DNA of 64,000 bases from Henricia sp. BOLD:AAB3569 (GCA_037783545.1 JBBELK010000052.1:2356001-2420000), one strand, 5' to 3'; positions 9,981-22,773 are shown, numbered from the stretch's first letter. Made by a program: numbers and translations. The notes: generated by a model from the letters alone, not told the origin.

Positions 9981-12604
9981 TTAAAGGCAGTATATATTAG
10001 TAGGAGACCAGCCTGTAGGTCCCGTGACCAAATTCTGGGAACAAAGGTTTGAAAGTGTTTTTGTGTTCCCTGATGAATACCGAACAATTTTGACTTGGGC
10101 TGCCCCCTTGAAAATGTCAGGCATTTCCGGGAGGGGTTAACAAAGGTCAAACAGGGGTCAAAATTCAAATATATTCCAATCGTGTCGATATGCATATCAA
10201 ATTACTCGTCTGAAGATTCCAAAAATGTATAGTTTGTTATACCTCCGACCTTAAATGAGGGCGCTGTGGTCAAAAACGTCGAAAGGTCAACGCACTTTTG
10301 ACTGGTGGTCAAATTCACCAACACAGTTAACATTATCCGATTCTAATGATTTTAGTGTCTAATAATATGTTCAACTAAGCAACTTTTAAAAGTAAAAGTG
10401 GTTGCCATAACCTTGAAATTTCAAAATGGCTGCTAAAAGGTTAACATATAAATTACCCAAAAACAACAATTTTTTTCCCAAACCCATGGATAAGAAATTA
10501 TTAAATGTTTGTCACCGAAACGTCACGAACAATTGAAACACTCCATTTTAAAAACAAATAATGATTTTTAATTATGTGTATCCTTTTTCTTTAGAGCACA
10601 TGCATGTTCGATATAATATTGTACAGTATACCATATAAAGTGTATAGGTAAATGATGATGATGGGCTGTGAATATCTGCAACAGTATAGCTTCAACAACA
10701 TGTTACCTTATTGGGTAAAAGTTTATGGATGCAATGAAACTGACATTTTTTACGCTTGGTAAGTACCTCATTGAACCTTTCATCCTTTTTTCATATGTGA
10801 TTGGACCAAAGACACAACAAAAAGTTAATATTTACAAAACAATTGATGGCTTAAACTAGGTTTAAATGGGCCAGAGCCCATATGGCAATATTATTACATT
10901 CCTCAAGCTAGTAATATTAATTGAGTATACAGGACATATATGACTCTGAATCATTGCGACCTTATTTCATGCTTGATGAAAATTGGTCGATTTACTTGAT
11001 CTTCTCTGACCCATATGAACAACTTGCGCGCATCTGCAAACTTTTCTGAGTACATAAAAAGTACGTCTATGTTTCTCACCAACTCGCTACGCATTTCAAA
11101 GTACAGAGTATTACCTTTAGTTTGGTTATTTTTTTAAAATATATGTTGCACGGGGAAAAGGTTTTTTTTTCACTCAAAGAACGGGTGTTAAACCTCAAAA
11201 TCTGCAAAGTCAATAGAGGTCAACACGATTACTGATCATTTTCCAGTGGGTTGTCTCACTGAATTGACAAACATTTAATAATTTCTTATCCATGGGTTTG
11301 TTCAATGAGGTACTTACCAAGCGTAAAATGTCAGTTTCATTGCATCCATAAACTTTTACCCAATGAGGGAACATGTTGTTGAAGCTATATTGTTGCAGAT
11401 ATTCACAGCCCATCATCATCATTTACCTATACACTTTATATGGTATATTGTACAATATTATATCGAACATGTGCTCTAAAGAAAAAGGATACACATAATT
11501 AAAAATCATTATTTGTTTTAAAAATGGAGTGTTTCAATTGTTTGTGACGTTTCGGTGACAAACATTTAATAATTTCTTATCCATGGGTTTGGGAAAAAAA
11601 TTGTTGTTTTTGGGTAATTTATGTTAACCTTTTAGCAGCCACTTTGAAATTTCAAGGTTATGGCAACCACTTTTACTTTTAAAAGTTGCTTAGCTGAATT
11701 TGCCATGTCAGAAAACATATTATTAGACACTAAAATCATTAGAATCGGATAATGTTAACTGTGTTGGTGAATTTGACCACCAGTCAAAAGTGCGTTGACC
11801 TTTCAACGTTTTTGACCACAGCGCCCTCATTTAAGGTCGGAGGTATAACAAACTATACATGTTTGGAATCTTCATGACTAGACGAGTAATTTAATATGCA
11901 TATCGACACGATTGGAATATATTTGAATTTTGACCCCTGTTTGACCTTTGTTGACCCCTCCCGGAAATGCCTGACATTTTCAAGGGGGAAGCCCAAGTCA
12001 AAATTGTTCGGTATTCATCAGGGAACACAAAAACACTTTCAAACCTTTGTTCCCAGAATTTGGTCACGGGACCTACAGGCTGGTCTCCTACTATATCATT
12101 GGTAATCTCGAAAATCAGAAATGTTCACAGATTTACGCTTAACTTACACAATATAAACATGATGACCGTAGAAAACTTCCCCTGAAATGGTTTTGCCTGA
12201 AGTGCTATAGTCTTTGAGAAACGAGTAAAACAATTAGTTTTCGTCTCATGAGACGAAAATTCAATTCGCCCCAAAACCATTTCGCCCAAGTGCAGTTTCG
12301 CCCCAAACCACTTCGCCCGAGTGCCATTTTGCCCCATATTACTTCGTCCAAACACTACATCGGCCAAATGCCACTTGCCCCAAAACCACTTCGTGCACAG
12401 GCCGTGGTTCAGGGTGAAATGGTTTGGGGCGAAGTGATTTTGGGGCGAAATGACTGCAAAACTCTTTTTTGACTGTTTTCTCAAAAGTTACACGAAGTAC
12501 GGAGCTGGTTTTTGCTCAGGTTGGTTTTAATCATGCATATCTTCAATCACACAGGGGGATAAAACTATTTGTAACAGTTTACCAATCATGTATACTATCT
12601 TTAA
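9981..12604. mobile_element. family A element split by a foldback insertion
   Basis: Outer ends are TTAAAGGCAGTATA (9,981) and TATACTATCTTTAA (12,591-12,604), the termini of family A, which is intact at 21,340-21,831. The right part carries the hallmark TTCGCCCCAAAACC array (12,270-12,460). A 2.1-kb foldback element separates the first 15 bp from the rest. Confidence 0.7.
9998..12093. mobile_element. 2.1-kb foldback element
   Basis: Two arms of nearly 800 bp are reverse complements (about 9,998-10,780 and 11,308-12,093) around a spacer of about 530 bp. Ends are TAGTAGGAGACCA and TGGTCTCCTACTA, with TAT on both sides. The same reading frame (starting MHIDTIGIYLNFDP) appears in both arms on opposite strands, simply because the arms are inverted copies. 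No transposase seen. Confidence 0.8.
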
Positions 12605-13044
12605 ATACTTTCCATCTCAAAGAGTGAGTACATAATGTACAATTCATAAAAAATGGTTTAAAAGCTGTTATAAACTGTTTTGCCTATTTCCCTTGTCAAT
12701 TACTGCGAGTGTGGACGTTAAAAGCAGTAAAAAGTGAATTTCTCCTTAATGTGTTAACAAGTCCTCCGCTACACTGATGCGGAAATCTTGGCGTGTTTAA
12801 ACATCCTCCGGCGTATGTCAAATCTCTCAAAATACAATTCCCTTTAAAGAACATCTGGCGCACGATGTGTGATACCCGAGTGAATCCCCTCCCCCATCCC
12901 ATTGTTCTCCCATTGTGTGTCAAACATCCAGGGGATTTCCTTTCGGGCTTCAGGGGCGAGTCGTGCGTTAACAAAAGGGAAGTGTGTGTTGAGGTATAGC
13001 GGTGGTAGGGGGCTTCACTCGGGCTCATATCGTGCAGCATATAG
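12605..13044. other. no gene seen
   Basis: Low-complexity to unique sequence without convincing exons; short open frames overlap on both strands and have no domain. Confidence 0.35.
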
Positions 13045-13300
13045 CATACCTGCCAACTAGTCCGATTTTATCGTATTTGTTCCTATTTTTAAGTGTTAAA
13101 AGTGTTGAAAATAGGAACAATTGGTAAACGGTCGACTTGACCTGCATGACTCCCCGAGACCCCGCCTGTGTTTGTGTACATGAAAACGCGTGCAGTAGCT
13201 CTATGGTGCAGTACTATGTCAACTTGACCGTTGTACCAACTCGACCGTTGCAAGTTTCACTACAGTCCGATTTATTTACTCGGCAATGTTGGCAGGTATG
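13045..13300. mobile_element. 256-bp MITE (CATACCTGCCAAC ends)
   Basis: Begins CATACCTGCCAACTAG and ends TGTTGGCAGGTATG, with a few more pairing bases inside. No coding. Confidence 0.75.
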
Positions 13301-14829
13301 ATATAGACTATGTGACTGCTCCCTGTCATGGCTGCCCGCGCAAAGGGTCTACATAAACAATGGAACGTTTCTGTGTATTTTTTCTACAATTTCTAACACT
13401 GACGACAAAAATCAAGCCAGGCATCGGTGGAGTATGAGCGGGCTCCCGGTGGCGATATCTCCATCACTTCCGTGTGGACTTTTTCAAGAAAGCCACATGG
13501 CCATCGTCTAACTCACTGATTCACTGTATTGTTTTTGAAAGGGTGACTTGCATTAATATCCTGTAGGGTTTCATGTCAAAGCGAAAAACAGGAAATTATG
13601 CATGAGTTCGCTTGGCCCTTGGTGTTAATTTTATCAATGGCGTAAAATGTTCTTCAAACGCTATACTTCGGTATGGCATAGCCTCGCCCATCCTGAGATA
13701 TCAGGGAATTTCCACTCTGCAAAGCGACGTAACAATACCCTGAGGAAACACACGCAAATATGTGGAGTGAGCCGGCTGTTGTCAATTCGGTCATGTTATG
13801 CCGAAAAGAAACGATTTCTATACTTTCCAGAAATTGTATTGGGTTCCGTTCCTTATGACTGTCCCATTCCTACCAAACTTTCAAACGACGATCTTAATTT
13901 ACTCCGCAGTTTTTCAAATTAATAACAAGGATGCATGCTGACGAATGTAATGGAACGGATACCCCAATATGCTTTAAATAGCAGCCAATCGCCGACGCGG
14001 ACAACGGCCAGCATTACCGAGTACATGTATCACATGCATGCACGGTGTTTACAATCTGCGCGCGTTACATTTGAATGCCTGCAATCGTGCTGCAATGCAC
14101 AGCAAGCGTCCTGATTGGTCCAGCAGAGGCGACAAGATTTCTGTCGATAGTCCCACCGCGAAATGGGGCCTTTTTCAACAGGGCCACTGTACGCAGGAGT
14201 TAGGGAGTGCGTTAAAGGGGCACTGTTGCAAGAGGATGAGCCTCGCCTGATGACCAGTATGGTAAAGTATGGTGGAACAAAAGGAGAGGGCGCTATTTCA
14301 TTTGGGTATGAATTTGTTTTAATACAATTTCTTAACAAAAATGTCTTACATGTTGTATAATTATAATACATAGACAGAATTATAAATACAATCAATGCAA
14401 AGTGAAAACTCAGTTGTTTTTGCAATTTATTCGAATTGATACCCAAATAAAAGTGCGTCCTTTTATTGTGTCCGCCATACTTCCAAAAGGCTAATTATAA
14501 TGACCTATGACGAGACACGTATAATGCCGTGCGTGGTGGACACAGGAGATTAACAAACTGACGAAAACGGATCCCCCCTCGCACCCCACATGATCGACCT
14601 ACATAACTTTTAGATGCCCCAATTTATGCTAAATTTAGGAAGGAAAATGTAATTATGGCCGACCTTTTGAACGTTTGAAATACTGTGAATTTTCCTAACT
14701 TAGAAAATCACATTTGACCTTTGTCACACATTGACCTTGTCAGTTGTTCACATGACTTTTCGTACCAAGTGAAGATGGTTACATGAATACATTTTGAATG
14801 TGTGTCTCATAAGCCATTCTCTGTGTTAA
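13301..14829. other. no gene seen; one dispersed repeat piece
   Basis: About 13,688-13,785 matches 63,893-63,990 (a phrase including CAGGGAATTTCCACTCTGC), so it is a dispersed repeat. The rest shows no exon-like structure. Confidence 0.4.
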
Positions 14830-15310
14830 AGTTGCATTGCCCGATAACTATCCTGTAAATTTATTGTAAATTTTACAGTGCCTCCCGTGCGTTTTATGGT
14901 GCTTTCAAGTTTGCATGTTGCAATGCTGTTCATCTCTGCATGCTTACCGTTAGAAATTCGTACTTATTTCTCAGACTTCTTCTTCCGATATGTATATCAT
15001 CTCCTGGGAACATACTTGCACAACTGTAGCTTCTCAAATGTGTGGTATATTTTTTTGGGTATGTGTGTATTTGGATCCCTGTTGAATCTAAATGATTTTG
15101 TAAATTCAGGACACATTTAATTATTAAAGATCGTTTACATGATTGGTGAACTGTTACAAATAGTTTTATCCCCCTGTGTGATTGAAGATATGCATGATTA
15201 AAACCAACCTGAGCAAAAACCAGCTCCGTCCTTCGTCTAACTTTTGAGAAAATAGTCAAAAAAAGGGTTTGCAGTCATTTCGCTCCAAAACCACTGCGCC
15301 CTGAACCTCG
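14830..15310. mobile_element. fragments of families F and A
   Basis: A family F end (TTAAAGTTGCATTGCCCG) lies near 14,825. From about 15,125 the sequence matches the left half of family A, up to the TTCGCTCC array, and then breaks off at about 15,310. Confidence 0.55.
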
Positions 15311-15930
15311 GCTTTTACATTGTGTTCCTTTAACATAATTTTCGGCAAACCGCAAAATGTGATCAGTACTATTTTTAGGATCAGTATCTGAAAATACACT
15401 TTGACATTATGGAAAATGTCAGCGAAACTAGTATGCTCGAAAGATAGTATATATTTGTCATTTATTTTAACGAACGGCAGCTCTGACGTTTTGAGGAAAT
15501 TTTTAATTTCCATGGTTCTAAAATGATCACATTCATAGGCTAAACCCCTGGGGCTAGACTGCGGAACATAGCGGCAAGATTTCGACAGACTTTTACTAAA
15601 ATAATAAATTTTCTTTCTCTTTAACGACAGATTAAAGATTGGACAGATTGAAAAACTTTTAAAAACAAGAACAGCATTACATAACAAAAGAACAATGGTG
15701 ATAATTTTTAAGCAGTCTTGTAGAAATTTCAGCTACATAGATGCAGTAATACTACACAAAAAAAGTCATGCATGTTATTTGTGTTGAATGAATTGTGAAA
15801 ACATCTTAAACGGGAAAATTCATGTGTTGTTTGTTACCATTGCTATAAACATTTAGTCGGTTTTTTTTCTTGTCAGCTTGTGATCAGGCCTAAGTAAAAT
15901 TTTGGGTAACTGCAATTGATGTACTGGGCT

Positions 15931-16375
15931 TTAAAGTTGCATTGCCCGTGTTTCGGTGAAAGGATTACAAACATTAATTTACACAAGCGAACGAATTTAG
16001 AAAGCTTACGTGTCTCTGTAACGAAAAATATCAAAAACTTAAATTTCCGACGTCGGGAATTGGAGATACAAGCGTTTGTCTTGAAACGTGCTTCACATGT
16101 TGTACATGTGCGCGTACGCTCATATGTACATAGTTTGTGTACAATGTACACGCACATGTACATTTACGTCATAACCCTGTCGATTAAATGACCTGCCAGC
16201 CATTATTTTAATCATTTCTTGTTTTTAATCGACTGGCATTAATCCTTGACGGATTTTTACGTTCTTGGTACCAAATGAAAGCTGATAACTTTTTCTATTC
16301 TAGAAAAATACCTATTTAACTTTAAAAACAAATTGTACGCCCAAATCGGCCCAAACACGGGCAGTGCAACTTTAA
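15931..16375. mobile_element. family F element, TTAA target
   Basis: Full-length copy of the 7,745-8,187 element, same orientation, bounded by TTAA at both ends, with CGTGTTT-type ends and the alternating purine-pyrimidine tract. Confidence 0.8.
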
Positions 16376-16669
16376 ATTATTGTCCGAGTTCACTGAGTCA
16401 TCATGTTGACGTCTTCAGTGGTTCTTTTATCGGCAGCAGATCTACTTCTTCATTTGATCTTACTTAACAAACTGTTTAACCACATCCGCTGAACAACGTG
16501 AATTGCCACCGACGTGCGTCACGAAGTGCGTAGGTCGCTCTGCGGTCGCCTCAGAAGACGGCGGAGGGATACACGGCCAGTCACGTGGCTTAAATATTAA
16601 CCCAATCAGGAAGCGCGCACTCCCAGGGGAGCGGTACACATGAGCCACTTTCCCTGTGAATACTACTGT

Positions 16670-16677
16670 TATAAAGG
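16670..16677 (+). promoter_or_regulatory. TATA box of the two-exon membrane protein gene
   Basis: TATAAAGG lies 103 bp before the start codon. A TTCACTC sequence about 27-30 bp downstream (around 16,696-16,702) is a reasonable start point for transcription, giving a 5' UTR of about 75 bases without an upstream ATG. Confidence 0.6.
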
Positions 16678-16772
16678 GAGAGATTTTGAGCAGTGTTCAC
16701 TCAGAGATTTTCTGCCGCCTCACAAGCCATTGAAACTTTTCTACAGACAGCAGGCCTGATTCAAAGATCAAC

Positions 16773-16806
16773 ATGAGGGTATTACTTGCGTTTCTGCCTC
16801 TATTAG
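16773..16806 (+). CDS. signal-peptide exon of a single-pass membrane protein
   Basis: Exon 1: 11 codons plus one base, MRVLLAFLPLL then G, followed by the donor GTAAGT at 16,807. Spliced to 19,679 it gives the signal peptide MRVLLAFLPLLGLVTAQ with a likely cut before the Gln. The junction is phase 1 and falls inside the signal peptide. The ATG is the first after the TATA box. The intron (16,807-19,678) holds several small transposons. The same donor is also in phase with the exon at 24,873, but that joint makes a weaker signal peptide. Confidence 0.75.
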
Positions 16807-17220
16807 GTAAGTTATTCATCAACAATCACGCAGCTTTTTACCCAATTTCTTTTGGGGGGTGGCGGGTTGGGGTTTTTTGTGTGTGTTATTTCTAGACTGC
16901 ACGATCAAGAAAAAAAGGTCTTAGTTAAGTGAGATCAGTGTCTTAATTCGAAAATACGGGAAACTTACGCGTGGACGCTTTTATTATGGCACATGATTGG
17001 TATATAATATGAGTAAAAAGTCGAAGATGCCACAAAGAAAGAATAAAATCAGCACAAATGGCTAACACAATTTGCTTCGATCAATACACCCTTCCCTCGG
17101 GGGGCGGGGATGATAGGGGCAGTCATATTGTCACCATGTATCAAACACGAGTAGTGTGACACCATCTAAATGTGTAAACCTGTCTCTTTTATGGCCGCCG
17201 GTGCAACGAGTCTATATACG

Positions 17221-17443
17221 TACACTGCAAAAACTGTGGTAATGTCTTATATAAATACCAAGCTTGGTGTTAAATTTTAACACCACAAGTATTGGTTTTA
17301 ACACCAAGAGTGTAAAAAAATGCATTTATTCCAAGTGTTGAATTAAAACTAACACCTATGGTGTTAAATGTTAACACTAGGCTTGGTATCTATATAAGAC
17401 AACACCACGGGTGTTAATTTAACACCACAGTTTTTGCAGTGTA
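17221..17443. mobile_element. family B MITE (CACTGCAAAAACTGTGGT ends), intronic
   Basis: TA, then CACTGCAAAAACTGTGGT, and the mirrored end, then TA. The body is a chain of GGTGTTAAAT / TTAACACC pairs able to fold. TA flanks and the small size suggest a Tc1/mariner-type passenger. A sister copy is at 18,345-18,587. Confidence 0.8.
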
Positions 17444-17692
17444 GCAAAATGAAGATTACTGCCTGGTCGGACGTTTTAGGGTTTAACTTAAAGTTTCTGC
17501 ATGAAAATGTGTATTGAATTGGTTTATTGCACATCTGGGCGATATCGTGCTAAATATTTTTTTTGGGACGCAAATAGTACGAAAGAGGACTAAGCACCTA
17601 ATGATCCGCCTTTAAGACGAATAATTATTAAATCCGGAAAATCGCCTAATGACTCATTTCCTGTTTTTAAGAAAATCTTCGCTTGGACACTA

Positions 17693-18059
17693 TTAAAGGA
17701 GTGTGACCAGATCACTTTTTTTTACCCATAACTCCCCGGGACTTACCTTATGGGTCATGAGATTTTTATATCATATCATCCTTTATATTTTTCTGATTAC
17801 GAAACTGAAACTCCCGCGCTTCTAGGCCGCATATTTCCGAGGATATCGTCGAAAATCCACCGATTATTTGTAAACTAATTTTCCAGTATCAACGTTTATC
17901 CGCTGAAAGCATACTCGATAGTTTTGTTAAATTTTTTACTGGAAATTGCGAATGTTTTCGGGTTTTTGGGACATGGGAGGTGTGTATGTGAGTTACTTGA
18001 TAATATTGGTAAGTTACATCGAAAACTATTTTCCAGAAACTCTGGTCACGCTCCTTTAA
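17693..18059. mobile_element. family E MITE (GGAGCGTGACCAGA ends), intronic
   Basis: TTAA at both ends with AGGAGTGTGACCAGA / TCTGGTCACGCTCCT termini. The most abundant family in the window: also at 33,436, 38,973, 41,074, 52,311, 57,549 and 59,535, with half copies near 34,742 and 54,915. Confidence 0.8.
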
Positions 18060-18177
18060 CTTTGATGACATGTCTCATAGGCGGTTCCAAAACATTTTTT
18101 AGGGGGGTGAGGTCCCAATGTTAAAAACGTGATATTACCTGGATTACTACCATTTATTATGGGAAGAGGAGTGCGTT

Positions 18178-18300
18178 CTTCCCTCCCCTTCTTCCTTCTC
18201 TCTCTTCTCTCTTCTCTTTTTTTTCCATTTCCTCCCTTTTTTTGTGACAAATTTAGGAGGGAGGAGGGGAGCTATAGCCCCCCTCCCCCTCCCCCGGATC
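18178..18300. repeat. pyrimidine-rich tract (C/T simple repeat)
   Basis: CT-rich low-complexity stretch followed by short C runs inside the intron. Confidence 0.6.
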
Positions 18301-18344
18301 CGCCAATGTGTCTTACACAAAGTACTTTAGTTTTTATGTTTACC

Positions 18345-18587
18345 ACACTGCAAAAACTGTGGTTTTACGCTAACACCAGTGGTGTTGTCTTATATGGATA
18401 CCAAGCCTTGTGTTAAGTTTTAACACTACAAGTATTAGTTTTAACACCTAGGGTGTTAAAATAATGCATTTATTCCAATTGAGAAATAAAAACTAACACC
18501 AATGGTGTTAAATTTTAACACCAGACTTGGTATCTACATGAGACAACACCACTGGTGTTAATTTAACACCACAGTTTTTGCAGTGCA
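18345..18587. mobile_element. family B MITE, second copy
   Basis: Same ends and TTAACACC-rich foldable body as 17,221-17,443, about 900 bp away in the same intron. Confidence 0.8.
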
Positions 18588-18989
18588 GTGGCTGACTGGC
18601 TGTAGTCGATTTTCACATTTAGAAACCAAATAGAGGAAAACAAATAATACAAATTCATCTGTGGAAATACTTTTTGATGTTTAAAAATGATATTTTTGTT
18701 CAATGGTAATTTATCTTATTGTGGCTAATTTTGTTTTGAAAGGCATGTTTTGCATGTCCCATGGTTTTTTATGTGTTGCACACTTAATGTAACACTTACA
18801 AAAATAGTCTTGAAGAAATGACGTAACTATAAGTCTTAACCATTTTCGCTGGTAAACTGCAAAGACCATTGCTAAAACAAAGGGAAACAGTTCACTGGTT
18901 TTAGTTGAGACCCAGCACTCTCTATTTATGCATGAACTACGATAAAGTGTGTCTGTGCCACAATATACAATAATACCGCCGGTTAAGCT

Positions 18990-19625
18990 TTGGTTATGTT
19001 CTTTAAAGACAGATTACATGATTGGAAAACTTTGAAAAACAGGAACAACAGCATTACATAACTAAAGAAAAGTTGATAAACTGCCTTGTGCAAATTTCAG
19101 TCACACTGATGCAGTAATACTTCAGAAAACCTGACAAAAATTGTTTTTGTATATGAGTGAATGTAAAAAAAAAACCACCTTCAGTTGGCAATTTCACCCA
19201 CATTAAAGGTACGTTTTACACAGATAAAATGTGGTGTTTTTCTTGTCAACTCGTGAAGAAATATTTTGGGTAACTGCAAATTGATGTATTGGGGCTAGGC
19301 CCATTGTATCATTTGCAATGACCCAATTTTGTTTTTTCATGAGTTGACAAGAAAAACTTTACTCAACGTGTTGATAGCAATGGTAACAAACTTGAATTTA
19401 TTTCCGTCCAAAATTGACAACCGAAGGTGGTTTTCTAACCGGACTTTTTTAACTCACGTGTACACAAAATCCATATCTAGATTTTCAAGGTTTTCTGAAG
19501 CTTTGATGCGTCTAATTAGCTACAATTTATTCAGGCTATTTTACCAACATTCTTTCTTAGATATGTTACACTGATCTTAAAAAGTGTTATCTTGCAAATG
19601 ATACATAGGCCTTTAAAGTATTGTT
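18990..19625. mobile_element. family G fragments, intronic
   Basis: Two inverted, overlapping pieces (about 18,990-19,260 and 19,285-19,620) sharing CGAGTTGACAAG- and TTCAGTTGGCAATTT-type phrases. Related pieces lie at 15,652-15,905, 31,395-31,750 and 49,460-49,770. Confidence 0.5.
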
Positions 19626-19678
19626 GGTCTTCTCTTTTGGCAATATATTTAGCATATTTTGATTTGGTTTGTTCGTAG

Positions 19679-20358
19679 GGCTTGTTACTGCCCAGATGCA
19701 GCGAGGCAACTTAGCCCCTCGTCATCCGCAGGATCCGTTTTTCAATGATTTGGGGATCGCTACCAGCTCTAGGACACAACCTCCGTGGGCCCGCCCGCCC
19801 CAACATGGCGCCTACCCGCCCCAACATGGCGCCCAGGGACAGTTCGGTGGCAATGCAGGGCAGTCAGGATCCAGCACCAAACCACCCTACCAGAACCTCC
19901 CTGTTGCACCCATGGGAGGCGCACAAGTACCCAACAACAACCCGGACGCCAACGCAAACCCTAATGCCCAGGGCGGTAACTCAGGCGGGCTGGCCGGCTT
20001 CGGCGAGGCGGACATCTTCCACGGCGTGCTCGACGAACGGCAACCCCTACCGGGCGCCGCACCGGGGGCCGGCGTTGGTCTCGGGCAGAGTTCAGGTGAG
20101 CAAGGTGGCGGTTTTAATGGTGGTGGTGGTAATGGCATTAACAATGCGTTCCCCATCGGGGCTGGCGGCGGAGGATTCAATGCCAACGACCTCAAGACAA
20201 AGTCCGACTCTGGGGAGGTGTACGGGGCGGCCAGCTCAGTCACCACGGTCGTCGGTGTGGTGGTAGCCGTGTTGATTGTCATCGGTATATTCGCACTGGT
20301 CGCCGTGTTCCTCGTAAGACAGCGGCGCCAGTCTAGGGTAGTTATTGGCTCTGTGTAG
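19679..20358 (+). CDS. ectodomain and membrane exon of the two-exon surface protein
   Basis: Exon 2, acceptor TTCGTAG ending at 19,678, phase 1. With exon 1 the protein is 237 residues. After the signal peptide comes a Cys-free, disordered-looking ectodomain rich in Pro, Gly, Asn and Gln, with two PPQHGA repeats and Gly-rich runs. A membrane helix follows at about residues 201-224 (VVGVVVAVLIVIGIFALVAVFLV), then RQRRQSR and a very short tail ending GSV. Type I orientation is expected. The stop is at 20,356-20,358. The membrane and stop-transfer region resembles that of the exon at 3,402. Unknown family; reading as a real gene rests on promoter, signal peptide, splice phase and membrane helix all agreeing. 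Confidence 0.78.
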
Positions 20359-20461
20359 ATGGACACATGCAAACTTTAGCCAAACGTCACGAGCCAATAC
20401 AAAAACAATTCACGCCGGATAGCCATATATGTATAAACGATGCACTCTTCCAGTAATTGCC

Positions 20462-20586
20462 GATAGACCTAGGACATAATGACGTCAGGTTTGTTTACAG
20501 TTACGTTTTTTCTGTAACCATAGGAACTGTCTAGTCCACGAGACGACAAATGCACACATGTGACGTCATTATGTCGAAGGTCTATT
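20462..20586. mobile_element. 125-bp MITE in the 3' UTR
   Basis: Ends ATAGACCTAGGACATAATGACGTCA-like and its inverse, so the TGACGTCA palindromes here come from the transposon. Confidence 0.6.
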
Positions 20587-21087
20587 TCGATACAAAATAC
20601 AATCAGTTAGACTTATCATTGCTATATGGACTTCTATACTGTACTTCTGCTTCAACTTGTCTTGCTTGCAAGACATTACATTTTTTTTATCAAACCACGT
20701 CTTTAAAGTTGTTAAAATACAGTTGTTTTCACAATTGATTTTCTTTCTTTTGCGAAGATTTTATGCGAGAATTTAAAATTTACAGAAACCACTGGCGAGA
20801 CCAGAGGTAAAATATATTATTATAAGTATTCAAGTTTGTACATTTTCAACGAATTTCTTGAAGAGTTCTTGAATGGTATTATATATGTTTAATGCAAGTG
20901 CTGATGTATGTAAAAAAAAAATTCAGCGGAATCCACATTTTGTTCCTTTAATCACACATAAATAGTCGTCGGATTTTCATGTGTGTTAATCCTGGATATA
21001 CTTTATGTCTAACTAGACTGTAATTAGGTACACACTGAAATAAGAATACAAGCAATGAGAGATAATTAAAAGGGCTTTGTTGAACCG

Positions 21088-21093
21088 AATAAA
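21088..21093 (+). terminator. probable poly(A) signal of the two-exon gene
   Basis: AATAAA about 730 bp past the stop, with a GT-rich stretch from about 21,145 as a possible downstream element. Confidence 0.4.
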
Positions 21094-21339
21094 AGGCTGG
21101 ATAAAACATTTCTCGTTTTTATTCATCGGTCAGTTTATATTGCGTTTACGTTTGTGTTTTGCTGTGACTGATTGCTGTGACTTTGTTTTTGCTTTATATT
21201 TATTATCATTCTTTTTGCCGCTTCTGCCAATGCCAAACCACCACCTCCACGCCAACGTTCTCGCTTTTGTTTTTACTTACTCTGCTTCTTGTCATTGCTT
21301 TGCCATTATTTTGTGCTTATATTTCCTTTTTCCCTTTGC

Positions 21340-21831
21340 TTAAAGGCAGTATACATGATTCATTGGTACCTCGAAAATCAGAAATGTTCACAGATTTACG
21401 CCTAACTTGCACAATATAAACACGACGACCGTAGACAACTTCCCCTGAAATGGTTTTGTCTAAAGTGCTATAGTCTTTGAGAAATAAGTAAAACAATTAG
21501 TTTTCGTCTCATGAGACGAAAATTCAATTCGCCCCAAAACCATTTCACCCCAGTGCCATTTCGCCCCAAACCACTTCGCCCGAGTGCCATTTCGCCCCAA
21601 ATCATTTCGTCCAAACACTACATCGCCCAAATGCTACTACGCCCAAAACCACTTCGTGCATGCACAGGCCGTAGTTCAGGGCGAAATGGTTCAGGGCGAA
21701 GTGGTTTTGGGGCGAAATGACTGCAAACCCGTTTTTTACTGTTTTCTCAGGTTGGTTTTAATCATGCATATCTTCAATCACACAGGGGAATAATTGTGTA
21801 ACAGGTTACCAATCATGTATACTATCTTTAA
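21340..21831. mobile_element. family A MITE, intact copy
   Basis: TTAA-bounded, ends AGGCAGTATACATGATT and its inverse. The centre is an array of 16-24-base phrases such as TTCGCCCCAAAACCA and TTCGCCCGAGTGCCA that switch to the complementary strand halfway. Other copies: 12,100-12,604, 42,687-43,200, 60,890-61,386. Confidence 0.8.
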
Positions 21832-22440
21832 AGGGGAGTTGCACCCAAGAAACAAAATACGTAGACCATATCGCCAACAGTATTTTACCAACAGAGGGCG
21901 CCCTTCTGCAAAGCACTATGGGATTGATCAGGGGTCAAACTATCGATGGTTTGACCCCTGACAAATCCCATAGTGCTTTGCAGAAGGGTGCCCTCTGTGG
22001 GTGAAACACGATTGGCGATATAGTCTATTGAGCTTCGCAAAGAATGGCAATTGCAGCAACACCGTGTAGCATGGGCGCCGCCATTTTGTCCGGAAACTGG
22101 GCAAAGAATGATGTTATCGGGGAAACTCCTTCGTGGCCTCATTTTGCAGTATTACGGAGCTCTGGAAGTGCCATCCAACTTGTTGAGATCCTAGGGTAGT
22201 TTATCGCATGACGACGACATATTCAGTGCAAAATGGCGTCATCCTACATTCTGGAAGTCGTCTTCCTGAGATAATCATCACGAGATGACGACATCTTGCA
22301 CTGAATATGTCGTCATCCTGCAATAAATCTCAGGATCTCAACAAATCGGATTGTCCCCCGAAACGTCATTCTCTGCCCAGTTTCCGTACGAAATGGAGGC
22401 GCTCATAAGCCATTCTTTGTGAAGCTCGTATCCGATTTCC
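21832..22440. mobile_element. composite foldback region
   Basis: Contains two strong hairpins: about 21,896-21,995 (CTTCTGCAAAGCACTATGGG pairing across a short loop) and about 22,175-22,345 (arms around GACGACATATTCAGTGCA). Outer sequences near 22,025-22,105 and 22,365-22,430 are also inverted copies. No coding. Confidence 0.6.
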
Positions 22441-22502
22441 AGCCGCTCAAATTCCTTGTTTGTTTGTTTGTTTGTTTTGTTTTTTTGGTATAAAATTAAT
22501 GT

Positions 22503-22773
22503 ACGAGTACCGCTTAGTTCAGTGGCGTCCCGGGTTTGAATCCGGGGCGTGTATGTGGATTGGGTTTGCAGTCCCTACTTGATGACCGCGTGGGTTTTCC
22601 CCTGGGGATTTCTCTGGGGGTTTTCCTCCCACTTCTAAAACTGCAACTCCTTCTTCGCCATCTCAAGTTGATAATATAGTATAGTTAAAGCTAAAACCGT
22701 ATAGTTGATGGCATAAAGGGCCTTATAAATTAGTTGCCGAAGATGCTATAAATTAACAACAACAACAACAACA
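22503..22773 (+). repeat. tRNA-derived SINE with (AAC)n tail
   Basis: Box B-like GGGTTTGAATCC in the head, a conserved body (GTGGGTTTTCCCC..., GTATAGTTAAAGCTAAAACC) and an (AAC)n tail. Truncated or reversed copies lie at 31,945, 40,549, 49,801, 58,996 and 62,250. Confidence 0.75.

Noticed and set aside
9905-10195. Minus-strand frame repeated at 11,896-12,105 plus strand
   Set aside because: The same sequence in the two arms of the foldback element, not a gene family.
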